Source: JBOHWJ01 sp050736615 (GTDB lineage: Bacteria > Desulfobacterota > Binatia > Binatales > Binataceae). Taken from it: 12,484 bases of DNA. Shown here piece after piece: positions 5,789 through 11,923 of this stretch (its first letter is position 1; the number at the start of each line of letters is the position of its first letter). The notes under the pieces are model-generated. The model did not search any database. It worked only from the letters and a program-made list of their open reading frames with translations, and had not been told where the DNA came from. The stretch spans positions 1 to 12,484 of the forward strand of contig JBOHWL010000197.1 of NCBI GenBank assembly GCA_050736615.1, in the 5' to 3' direction. The translations under genes and the position numbers were made by a program.

Positions 5789-7048
5789 ATGGCCTCGGAG
5801 CTGCTCAAGGGATTTCGAATGCTCGACCTGACCGACGAAAAGGGCGCGCTCTGCGGCAAAATCTTTGCCGACCTGGGTGCCGAGGTGATTAAAGTCGAGC
5901 CGCCCGAAGGATGCTCGACGCGCCGAATCCCGCCTTTTCTCGACGATATTCCCGGCCCCGACCGCGGCCTCTACTTTCTGGCCTATCAGGCCGGCAAACG
6001 CTCGCTGACGCTTAACCTGGAAATCCCCGATGCGCGCGCGTTGCTCGGTGAATTGGTCAAGCACGCCGATTTCATCGTTGAATCATTTCCCTTGGGTCAT
6101 CTTGACGCCCGCGGCCTCGGTTACGACGCGCTGACGCGGTTGAATCCACGCCTGATCCTTACGTCGATTACGCCCTTCGGCGATAAGGGTCCCGGACGCG
6201 ACTACAAGGCCGCCGACATCGTCACCTGGGCTGCCGGCGGCATGATGTACCTGATGGGTGAGCAAGGCCGGCCGCCGCTCCAGATGAGCCTGCCGCAGGC
6301 GGGCCTGCATGCCGGCGCCGAGGCCGCCGTGGCCTCTTTGATGGCGCATTTTGCGCGCGAACGCGACGGCCTGGGTCAGCAGGTCGTGGTCAATATGCAG
6401 GCATGCGTCGTATGGACCCTGATGAATGAGCAGGCGATGCCGATCCTGCACGGCAATTACCTGCGGCGCACTGGCATTTACGCGGGCGGCCTCGGGATGG
6501 AACGGAAGATGGTCTATCGCTGCAAGGACGGACACATCTCCGCGTTGGTGGTCGGCGGACCCGGCGGCGCGATGTCGACGCGCGCCCTGATCGCATGGAT
6601 GGAGGAAGGAGGCTTCGCCACGCCGTGGATGCATCGCAAGGATTGGGTGATCTGGACGCCCGGCGTCTTCATGAAGGCGACGGCGGCCGATATCGAGGAG
6701 GTGCGCGACCTCGAAGAGCGCATCGAGCGCTTCTTCATGACCATGACCAAAGCCGAGATTTATGCCGGCGCGCTCAAACGGCGCATCCTGCTGGCGCCGG
6801 TCTCCACCGTCGCCGATATCGCCACCGACCCGCAACTCAAGGCGCGCGAGTTCTTCGTCACGGTTCCGCATGATACGCTCGGGCGTGCGCTTACCTTTCC
6901 CGGTCCGTTCGTGAAGCTGAGCGCAACGCCGCTTGAAGCTCCCACGCGCGCGCCGCGCGTCGGCGAGCATAACCGCGACATTCTGGGTGGCCTGCTTGGA
7001 TTGGACCCAAAAGCGCTTACACGCTTGAGCGCAATCCGTGCGGTATAA
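5789..7048 (+). CDS. class III (CaiB/BaiF) CoA-transferase-like protein lacking the catalytic Asp
   Basis: 419 residues, usual length for the family. Family features in order: LLKGFRMLDLTDEKGALCGKIFADLGAEVIKVEPPEG (5-41), the substrate/CoA-binding N-terminal fold; YQAGKRSLTLNLEIPDAR (66-83); LILTSITPFGDKGPGRDYKAADIV (122-144); GLGQQVVVNMQ; and the C-terminal REFFVTVPHD and GEHNRDILGGLLGLD. Class III enzymes move CoA between acids through a glutamyl/aspartyl-CoA type intermediate on a conserved Asp (D169 in formyl-CoA transferase). The equivalent stretch here reads LPQAGLHAG (168-176), with G172 where the Asp should be. The protein may therefore be a non-catalytic subunit, or the alignment may be shifted by local divergence. 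CoA-transferase 2, which keeps the Asp, lies 761 bp downstream. Substrate not predictable. Confidence 0.88.
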   Translation: MASELLKGFRMLDLTDEKGALCGKIFADLGAEVIKVEPPEGCSTRRIPPFLDDIPGPDRGLYFLAYQAGKRSLTLNLEIPDARALLGELVKHADFIVESFPLGHLDARGLGYDALTRLNPRLILTSITPFGDKGPGRDYKAADIVTWAAGGMMYLMGEQGRPPLQMSLPQAGLHAGAEAAVASLMAHFARERDGLGQQVVVNMQACVVWTLMNEQAMPILHGNYLRRTGIYAGGLGMERKMVYRCKDGHISALVVGGPGGAMSTRALIAWMEEGGFATPWMHRKDWVIWTPGVFMKATAADIEEVRDLEERIERFFMTMTKAEIYAGALKRRILLAPVSTVADIATDPQLKAREFFVTVPHDTLGRALTFPGPFVKLSATPLEAPTRAPRVGEHNRDILGGLLGLDPKALTRLSAIRAV

Positions 7049-7068
7049 CTGAAGCGCAAGCTCAAGCG
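7022..7068. terminator. inverted repeat between converging genes
   Basis: CGCTTGAGC (7022-7030) and its exact complement GCTCAAGCG (7060-7068) flank the stop codon of CoA-transferase 1, and the vapC stop follows at 7076. A 9-bp stem with a 29-nt loop between two convergent genes could act as a bidirectional terminator. There is no T-tract, so this is weak. Confidence 0.3.
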
Positions 7069-7075
7069 GACAAGC

Positions 7076-7486
7076 TTATGGCAGGATCTGCAACCTGCCC
7101 AGGCGATACGGCCGATAGAGTTCGAAGCCATGGCGGTCGATAGTGAAAATGCGCCGAATTCCTTCGCGCTCGGCTACCCGGACCAGTGCCGCGTCCGCCA
7201 AATCCATTGGCAGATCGTGATATTTCCACATCAGCTCACGCATGCGAGCGCAGTCGTGATCCCCGAGCTCCATGAAGCTAACGCCGCCGCTATCGATCAT
7301 GTCCCACAAGGCGCGCTGAGCCTTGACGGACGTCTTGAGCAGATACATCGCCTCTGTGAATGCGGGCCAAACAGTACCCAGCGGCTCTCTAACCGTCGCC
7401 AGCGCTTCCCGGCAGGCTTGATGATAGGCGTCGGCGCGATCAATCAGCGCGACGAGCGGGCCCGCGTCGACCAGAACGGCGGTCAT
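7076..7486 (-). CDS. vapC: VapC-type PIN-domain ribonuclease toxin
   Basis: 136 residues, a normal PIN toxin. The metal-binding acidic residues are in place: D7 in VLVDAGPLVALID (4-16), E45 in AFTEAMYLL, D95 and D98 in PMDLADAALV (93-102), and D117 in IFTIDRHGF. Such proteins are Mg/Mn-dependent endoribonucleases, many cutting tRNA or rRNA, and are held inactive by the cognate antitoxin. MTAVLVDAGP is the canonical PIN start, so I keep 7486 although this makes an unusually long 47-nt overlap with the antitoxin gene. It converges on CoA-transferase 1, its stop lying 27 bp from that gene's stop. All catalytic positions are present, so it appears functional. Confidence 0.9.
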   Translation of the reverse strand: MTAVLVDAGPLVALIDRADAYHQACREALATVREPLGTVWPAFTEAMYLLKTSVKAQRALWDMIDSGGVSFMELGDHDCARMRELMWKYHDLPMDLADAALVRVAEREGIRRIFTIDRHGFELYRPYRLGRLQILP

Positions 7487-7739
7487 GCCTTTTCTCCTCC
7501 AAAAGCTGGGCGAAGCGTGCCCCGGTGCGCTCGGAAAGCCACTGGCCGCCGCTATCCCACGAGCCGATCAAATGGGCCATTGTCTCTGCGGGCGGGGCGG
7601 GCAATGATGGAACGCCACGCGTGCGCAGTTCCACCAGCGCTTCACGCACCACCTCCGATTTGGTGCGGCCGGTTTGACGCGAGAGGCGCTCGAGAAAGGC
7701 GCTCGTTTCGGCATCAACTCTGATATTCAGGGTGGCCAC
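7440..7739 (-). CDS. ribbon-helix-helix antitoxin paired with VapC
   Basis: 99 residues from a GTG start at 7739. The N-terminal NIRVDAETSAFLERLSRQTGRTKSEVVREALVELRTRG is a clear ribbon-helix-helix module: beta strand at 3-9, helices at about 11-22 and 27-39. The Pro-rich hinge SLPAPPAE leads into a toxin-binding tail, WDSGGQWLSERTGARFAQLLEEKRHDRR. It should repress its own operon and neutralise the PIN toxin. Its last 15 codons overlap the toxin gene in another frame, so the Arg-rich C-terminus (RHDRRSGRRGPARRAD) is dictated in part by the toxin N-terminus. Directly upstream is a near-perfect palindrome, a likely operator. An alternative start within the frame would break the DNA-binding strand. 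Confidence 0.87.
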   Translation of the reverse strand: MATLNIRVDAETSAFLERLSRQTGRTKSEVVREALVELRTRGVPSLPAPPAETMAHLIGSWDSGGQWLSERTGARFAQLLEEKRHDRRSGRRGPARRAD

Positions 7740-7746
7740 GATTGAT

Positions 7747-7769
7747 TTGTATCACATCATGTAATACAA
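7747..7769. promoter_or_regulatory. 23-bp near-perfect palindrome, probable VapB operator
   Basis: Arms TTGTATCACAT (7747-7757) and ATGTAATACAA (7759-7769) around a central C at 7758. Ten of eleven base pairs match; the only mismatch is 7753/7763. It lies 7 bp upstream of the vapB GTG on the minus strand and 40 bp before CoA-transferase 2 on the plus strand, and is AT-rich in a GC-rich setting. Position and symmetry fit an autoregulatory operator for the ribbon-helix-helix antitoxin. Being in a divergent gap it could also influence CoA-transferase 2. Confidence 0.6.
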
Positions 7770-7809
7770 GGCGAGCACGTGTTACGCGGTTCGCAACGCG
7801 AGAGTTTCC

Positions 7810-9027
7810 ATGAGTCGATTTGCGCTCGACGGTATTCACCTGCTCGACTTCGCCTGGGTGGGAGTCGGTCCGATTACGACCAAGTATCTCGCCGACCACG
7901 GCGCCGACGTCATTCGTATCGAATCCGCCGCGCGACTCGACGTGTTACGCTTGGCGCCACCGTGGAAGGATGCTCAGCCGGGGATCAACGCGAGCCAGTT
8001 TTATGCGAGTTACAACACTTCCAAACGCAGCATCACGCTGGACCTGAACAAGCCCGAAGCGCGCGCGCTGGTGTTGCGGCTGTTGCCATGGGCCGACGCC
8101 GTGGCGGAGAGCTTCACGCCGAAAGCCCTGCGCGGTTGGGAGCTCGATTATGAGCATCTGCGCCGGCTCAAGCCCGACCTCGTGATGCTCTCGACCTGTT
8201 TGCAGGGGCAGACCGGCCCCAACGCGCTCTATCCCGGATATGGCCAACTGATGGCGGCGTTGTCCGGTTTCTATTACATCTCGGGATATTCCGCTGAAGA
8301 ACTCTGCCCGCCTTACGGCGCCTATACGGATTTTATCGCGCCGCGGTTTGCCGCATGCGCCTTGGTGGCCGCGCTCGATTATCGCCGTCGTACCGGTGTC
8401 GGACAGTATATCGATATGGCGCAATACGAAGCGGCGCTGCACAATCTCGCGCCCGCCCTGATCGACTATTTTGCCAGTGGACGCGTGCTCGCCGCGCATG
8501 CCAACGATTCGGAGCGCTATGCGCCGCACGGTTCATACCGATGCCGCGACGAGGACGGCCACGAACGCTGGATCGCCATTGCGGTGGCAAGCGACGAGGA
8601 ATGGAAGGCGATGCTGGGCGCGCTTGGCGCCGGCACTTTCGACAGCCGCTTCATGACGATGCTGGGCCGCCTCAATAACCGCGGTGCGCTCGACCAATTC
8701 GTCGCCGGGATGGTGCGTGAGCGTGGCGCCGAGGAACTCACTGTGGCGTTGCAAGCAGCCGGCGTATCAGCCTATCCGGTCCAGAATTGCATCGACCTTC
8801 ATCGCGACGACAACCTCGAAGCCTTCGGCTTCTGGCATTGGCTCGACCATCAGGAAATGGGCCCGTCACCTTATGAAGGATTGGAGCATCGGATGAGCCG
8901 CACGCCCGGTGAATTGCGCAGTCCGGCGCCAGTCCTAGGACAGCATAACGAGGAAATTTTCGGCGGCATGCTGGGTTTGAGCACCGCTGAAATCGAGCGG
9001 CTGAAACAGGCGCAGGTGATCTTCTGA
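7810..9027 (+). CDS. class III (CaiB/BaiF) CoA-transferase with catalytic Asp
   Basis: 405 residues, complete. Features in order: LDGIHLLDFAWVGVGPITTKYLADHGADVIRIESAARLD (6-44); NTSKRSITLDLNKPEARALVLRLLPWADAVAESFTPKAL (69-107), the family block around the CoA site; KPDLVMLSTCLQGQTGPN; and PPYGAYTDFIAPRFAACALVAALDYRRRTGVGQYIDMAQ, where D174 matches the catalytic Asp that carries the acyl/CoA intermediate. The C-terminus RTPGELRSPAPVLGQHNEEIFGGMLGLS is the usual lid segment. It should transfer CoA from a donor thioester to a carboxylic acid in the cytoplasm; the substrate is unknown. It could work alone or with the Asp-less homologue upstream, as in heteromeric members such as benzylsuccinate CoA-transferase BbsEF. 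The ATG at 7810 has only a poor GCGAGAG site before it. Confidence 0.93.
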   Translation: MSRFALDGIHLLDFAWVGVGPITTKYLADHGADVIRIESAARLDVLRLAPPWKDAQPGINASQFYASYNTSKRSITLDLNKPEARALVLRLLPWADAVAESFTPKALRGWELDYEHLRRLKPDLVMLSTCLQGQTGPNALYPGYGQLMAALSGFYYISGYSAEELCPPYGAYTDFIAPRFAACALVAALDYRRRTGVGQYIDMAQYEAALHNLAPALIDYFASGRVLAAHANDSERYAPHGSYRCRDEDGHERWIAIAVASDEEWKAMLGALGAGTFDSRFMTMLGRLNNRGALDQFVAGMVRERGAEELTVALQAAGVSAYPVQNCIDLHRDDNLEAFGFWHWLDHQEMGPSPYEGLEHRMSRTPGELRSPAPVLGQHNEEIFGGMLGLSTAEIERLKQAQVIF

Positions 9028-9076
9028 CACACGCAGCCCGGAGGCATAGCGAGTAGACCAGTGGAGCGAAGCGGAA

Positions 9077-9091
9077 CGAGCAGACGAGTCT
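9077..9091 (-). repeat. dispersed intergenic repeat, inverted relative
   Basis: Read on the minus strand, these bases are AGACTCGTCTGCTCG, 14 of 15 identical to the core at 4670-4684. Further minus-strand sequence (down to about 9031) keeps short matches such as CCGC, GCTCC and GGGCT in the same order. With the plus-strand copy at 9235-9261 it forms a wide inverted pair around the 9173-9230 hairpin. Confidence 0.45.
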
Positions 9092-9172
9092 TTATCTGGG
9101 CCGCAGGCTCATGGACTCGCCCATCCCACTGAGTTGGGTTCAAGGAAGAGAGTCCGCGAGGTTCGTTTCAAG

Positions 9173-9230
9173 AAGTGAAGAATCCCGGTAAAGAGCTCGC
9201 AAAAGCAAAAAGATCCGGGATTCTTCGCTT
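9173..9230. repeat. long hairpin with 16-bp arms
   Basis: Left arm 9173-9188 and right arm 9215-9230 are complementary at 15 of 16 positions, including a 12-bp perfect core GAAGAATCCCGG / CCGGGATTCTTC (9177-9188, 9215-9226). The one non-match is a T-G pair. The loop is 26 nt and A-rich. It is 150 bp after CoA-transferase 2 and 133 bp before lolC. It could be a structured terminator or the core of a palindromic intergenic element; no T-tract follows on the plus strand. Confidence 0.6.
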
Positions 9231-9234
9231 TTAT

Positions 9235-9261
9235 ACGCAGCTCGCGGATTCGCCTGCTCGC
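9235..9261 (+). repeat. dispersed intergenic repeat, copy 2
   Basis: 25 of 27 bases match 4660-4686. It starts 4 bp after the hairpin's right arm and continues with CGCCGCG and a CGGCTCCGCTA segment. Close association of hairpin and repeat suggests one composite element. Confidence 0.6.
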
Positions 9262-9362
9262 TTCGCCGCGCAGCGCGGCTCCGCTAGTCGCGCTCAGAAT
9301 GACATAATCGTCCCTTGTGCGGAGAGTTCCTGATGCGGCCGCTCCGCCGCTGACGTTAATTC

Positions 9363-10613
9363 TTGCGCTACGAACTGCAAATCGCTTTGCGTTACTTGCG
9401 CGCCCGCCGCAAGGACGCCTTCATCTCCATTACCACGATTTTCACCGCCGTCGGCGTCATGATTGGGGTGGCGGCACTACTCGTGGTGTTGTCGGTGATG
9501 GGCGGCTTCGAGAGCAGCTTGCGCCAGCGCATTCTGAGCCTCACGCCGCAAGTGCAAATCCAGAATATGCTAGGCGGTATCACGCATTATGACAAAGTGC
9601 AGACGCTCGCCGACCGCGTCCCCGGTGTTGCTGGTTCGGATCCCTATATCGTCGGCCAAGGCATGGTCAGTTCCACCCACGGGATCAGTGGCGTGGTTGT
9701 GCGTGGGGTTGAACCGCGCAACGCCGTAGTCATCGCGCGGCTGCGGCGTTACATCCAGCGAGGTTCATTGGCAAATTTGGCGCGCCCGCCCTCTATCGCG
9801 CCCGGTGCGCAAGCCCGCGCCGGTATAAATGGTGAAATTGCGATCGGCGCCACTCTGGCCGAAACGCTCGGCGCCAAAATCGGTGATGAAGTCAACCTGG
9901 TCGCGCCGATTACCGTTAAGAACTCCGAACTAAGCACCAAAGCCGGCCATTTCATTGTCGGCGCGGTCTTCGAATCCGGCATCGCCTACGTTGACCGCGA
10001 TCTGGTCTTCATGGATCTGGCCACGGCGCAAAAATTCTTTGGCCGTGAGGGCAAAGCCGACGGGATCGAAATCCAATTGGTCAATCTTAACGACACGCGC
10101 CGGGTGACGGCCGCGCTGCAAGGCTTGTTCAGCAGCCCCTATCGCGTCAGCAACTGGATGGAGTTCAATCAGGCGGCAGCGGCCGGCTTCGCGATGCTCA
10201 AGCGGGTCTATGCGATCGTACTGCTAATCCTGATTGGCGTCGCCGCCTTCAACCTGGTCGCCACCTTGATCATGGTGGTCATGGAAAAGCGCAAGGATAT
10301 CGCCGTGTTGATGGCGATGGGCGCCCGACGCCGTGACGTACGGCGCATCTTCATCCTGAAAGGCATGATCGTCGGCGCGGCCGGCACGCTCGCCGGTCTG
10401 CTGCTGGCGGCGATCGCATGCTTCACGCTGACGCATTATCACTTCATTCACATACCGAAGAAAATCTACGGCATCTCGACCTTGCCGATTTCAGTTACGC
10501 CGCTCAACTTCGTCGTGGTGGCGCTGTGCTCGATGGCGCTGTGTCTGGTGGCGACGGTTTATCCGGCGCGTCAGGCCGCGCGCGAACTGCCGGTCGAGGT
10601 CTTCAGGTCCTGA
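9363..10613 (+). CDS. lolC: LolC/LolE-family lipoprotein-releasing ABC transporter permease
   Basis: 416 residues, normal length. LolCDE extracts mature lipoproteins from the inner membrane and hands them to LolA for transport to the outer membrane. The opening MRYELQIALRYLRARRKDAFISITTIFTAVGVMIGVAALLVVLSVMGGFE (1-50) is the family N-terminus with the first membrane helix at about 22-46. A large periplasmic domain follows (about 50-275), then three helices at about 282-306, 334-358 and 379-400. EKRKDIAVLMAMGARRRDVRRIF between helices 2 and 3 is the conserved FtsX/MacB-type coupling region. The start is a TTG: the upstream in-frame ATG at 9333 runs into a stop, and homology begins exactly at this codon. 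No Shine-Dalgarno is visible. The ATPase gene lolD, often adjacent, is not within the next 1.8 kb. LolC and LolE cannot be told apart here. Confidence 0.92.
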   Translation: MRYELQIALRYLRARRKDAFISITTIFTAVGVMIGVAALLVVLSVMGGFESSLRQRILSLTPQVQIQNMLGGITHYDKVQTLADRVPGVAGSDPYIVGQGMVSSTHGISGVVVRGVEPRNAVVIARLRRYIQRGSLANLARPPSIAPGAQARAGINGEIAIGATLAETLGAKIGDEVNLVAPITVKNSELSTKAGHFIVGAVFESGIAYVDRDLVFMDLATAQKFFGREGKADGIEIQLVNLNDTRRVTAALQGLFSSPYRVSNWMEFNQAAAAGFAMLKRVYAIVLLILIGVAAFNLVATLIMVVMEKRKDIAVLMAMGARRRDVRRIFILKGMIVGAAGTLAGLLLAAIACFTLTHYHFIHIPKKIYGISTLPISVTPLNFVVVALCSMALCLVATVYPARQAARELPVEVFRS

Positions 10614-10831
10614 GGCTCATTTTCTGAAGGTTTTAAAAACTTGCGGCCGCTCATTTAGGCACCCACCGCGTAAGCTCCAAAGGCCGCCACACTAAGTAGT
10701 GGAAATCTCAGCTCCGGCACCCTCAACCGAAGCCCGTCCGCACATGGTCGCAAATACTCGTACACGGTGATCACGGTCCGCGGCCGCGAACGACGCCACA
10801 CGCTGATCCCGGCCCGGTCGCGGCGGGAAAC
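10614..10831. other. intergenic region after lolC
   Basis: 218 bp between the converging lolC and the small charged-protein gene. It contains a perfect 10-bp palindrome CGCGGCCGCG (10779-10788) and GTGATCAC just before it, but no T-tract terminator and no credible gene. Where lolD might have been expected there is no coding sequence. Confidence 0.4.
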
Positions 10832-11113
10832 TCAGTGACTGGTGCCGTCCCGCGGTGTGGCCGGCTTGGCGGGCAGCTTGGACTTGCGAATCACCAGCGT
10901 CTCGTGTCCGCGCACCTTGATCGTGCGAGCGGAATCGGAATGATAGTTCGAGCTCGGTCCATCATTACGCCGCGACCGAATGCTGGTTCGCCGCCGCCGC
11001 CAGTTGCTCAACTCCTTGGAGAGCTTGGAAGCCACCGAATCGTTATCGCGGTCGGTGTCCTGGAGGGTTTCGTCCTCCCTCGTCGTTTCCTCGGTCGTAT
11101 CCTGCGAACTCAT
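10832..11113 (-). CDS. small hydrophilic protein, acidic N-terminus and basic C-terminus, unknown function
   Basis: I do not recognise it. 93 residues from the ATG at 11113, which has AAAGGG at 5-nt spacing. A GTG at 11149 in the same frame lies before the predicted transcription start and lacks a binding site. Charge is strongly polarised: ten Asp/Glu in the first 25 residues (QDTTEETTREDETLQDTDRD), then WRRRR (38-42), SIRSRR, and a Lys/Arg-rich tail ending in KLPAKPATPRDG. There are almost no hydrophobic residues, so it is probably largely disordered and could bind nucleic acid through the basic half. No signal peptide or membrane helix. An overlapping plus-strand frame exists but lacks a start signal. 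Coding status rests on the ribosome binding site, promoter candidate and lack of alternatives. Confidence 0.5.
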   Translation of the reverse strand: MSSQDTTEETTREDETLQDTDRDNDSVASKLSKELSNWRRRRTSIRSRRNDGPSSNYHSDSARTIKVRGHETLVIRKSKLPAKPATPRDGTSH

Positions 11114-11151
11114 TTGGTCCCTTTCGTGATTCCTTTCGTTGCTAGTCACGG

Positions 11152-11180
11152 TTACTAAAGATGATCTTACAATTTTTCAA
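11152..11180 (-). promoter_or_regulatory. candidate sigma70-type promoter of the small charged-protein gene
   Basis: On the minus strand TTGAAA (11175-11180) and TAGTAA (11152-11157) are separated by 17 nt. The -35 matches consensus at 5 of 6 positions, the -10 at only 3 of 6. The surroundings are AT-rich in a GC-rich window. Transcription would start near 11145, leaving about 30 nt before the ATG. Confidence 0.38.
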
Positions 11181-11343
11181 ATTTTAGATCGCTGATAATC
11201 GCAGGTGCGGTGGACATGACTTCGCGCAATCGGCTCCAGCCTAGGCGATTGAATGCGGTAGTCTCGATATGCAGCTCCGTCACGGCGGAGGTCGTCAACA
11301 TGAGGAATTTGGGGAGGGTATTCGGCCTGCGGTCATATCCGAA

Positions 11344-11367
11344 CCGGCGGGCTTAACGCGCCGCCGG
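11344..11367. terminator. GC-rich hairpin downstream of the SCP2 gene
   Basis: CCGGCGG (11344-11350) pairs perfectly with CCGCCGG (11361-11367) over a 10-nt loop. It lies 24 bp after the SCP2 stop on the minus strand. No U-run follows in either direction, so termination would be weak or Rho-assisted. The rest of 11150-11390 shows no gene. Confidence 0.35.
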
Positions 11368-11390
11368 CTCGAATGTTACTTGGTTCACTC

Positions 11391-11726
11391 TCACTCACTA
11401 GGAAACACGCTTTGCAGGCGCAATGCAAGCCCCATATCGCCCGCGATTCGAAGCTTTCCCGTCATGAACGCCATTTGCGGATTTAGCTTGCCGGCGACCA
11501 TATCGAGATAATCGCTGGCCACCATCGAAATGGTGATATTGGGCGACGGGTTCTCGCCCTGGTTCACCTGGCATCGGTCATTATTCACCACCACGTTCCA
11601 CTTTCCGCCGCCTTCGCCGGAAAGGTCAAATTGATAGACCGCGTTCAAACCCTGCGCCGCCGCTTTATCAAAATGCCGCGGCATTTCCTCGAATACCTGC
11701 TTGCAGGTCATAGGGGTGTCAGCCAT
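11391..11726 (-). CDS. SCP2 sterol-binding domain protein
   Basis: 111 residues, a stand-alone SCP2 domain with nothing added. N-terminal helix TCKQVFEEMPRHFDKAAAQG (7-26), strands AVYQFDLSGEGGGKWNVVVNNDRCQV (29-54), PNITISMVASDYLDMVAGKLNPQMAFMTGKLRIAGDMGLALRLQSVF (62-108). The block GKLNPQMAFMTGKLRIAGDM is the hallmark of the family. SCP2 domains form a hydrophobic tunnel that holds sterols, fatty acids or acyl-CoA; bacterial single-domain versions are of uncertain role, often placed near lipid or acyl-CoA metabolism genes. Here two CoA-transferases lie in the same window, though not next to it. No signal peptide, so cytoplasmic. It has AGGAGG (11739-11744) 12 nt upstream and a strong promoter, so it is probably transcribed alone and well expressed. 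Confidence 0.93.
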   Translation of the reverse strand: MADTPMTCKQVFEEMPRHFDKAAAQGLNAVYQFDLSGEGGGKWNVVVNNDRCQVNQGENPSPNITISMVASDYLDMVAGKLNPQMAFMTGKLRIAGDMGLALRLQSVFPSE

Positions 11727-11776
11727 TGATGGGGATAACCTCCTCGCGGAGACAGGACAAAAAAAGCCTCTGCCGC

Positions 11777-11806
11777 CTTATAATCTTTGTGTTCAAAGCT
11801 TGTCAA
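11777..11806 (-). promoter_or_regulatory. strong sigma70-type promoter of the SCP2 gene
   Basis: On the minus strand, a perfect -35 TTGACA (11801-11806), an 18-nt spacer and -10 TATAAG (11777-11782, 5 of 6). Start of transcription near 11770 leaves a leader of about 44 nt with the Shine-Dalgarno at 11739-11744. Within the spacer CTTTG/CAAAG (11785-11789, 11794-11798) forms a small inverted repeat that could be a regulator site. This is the best promoter in the window. Confidence 0.65.
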
Positions 11807-11923
11807 TAGCAGCGGGCTATTCACGCCAGGCGTTGGCACTGATGCGCCCGTTTAGCTTACGATTTTTACTTTCAGTATCGTCACCGCCGCATTGCCGTTG
11901 AATCGCGCGGATTTGTGCTCCGA

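Larger units (their letters stand above)
9028..9362. other. repeat-rich intergenic region before lolC
   Basis: 335 bp without a credible gene. Most of it is occupied by inverted repeats: an inverted relative of the dispersed repeat (9077-9091), a GGACTC/GAGTCC pair (9113-9118, 9150-9155), the 16-bp-arm hairpin (9173-9230), and a direct copy of the dispersed repeat (9235-9261). The repeat-like region ends near CGCTCAGAATGACA (9290-9303). A promoter for lolC is expected but not recognised. Confidence 0.5.

Noticed and set aside
6083..6970. Open minus-strand frame of 295 codons inside CoA-transferase 1
   Set aside because: Its product is His/Arg-rich with no recognisable domain and it lies antisense to a clear family protein; typical GC-rich shadow.
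10835..11158. Plus-strand frame of 107 codons opposite the small charged-protein gene
   Set aside because: It has no ribosome binding site or promoter, while the minus-strand frame has both. Not excluded with certainty.
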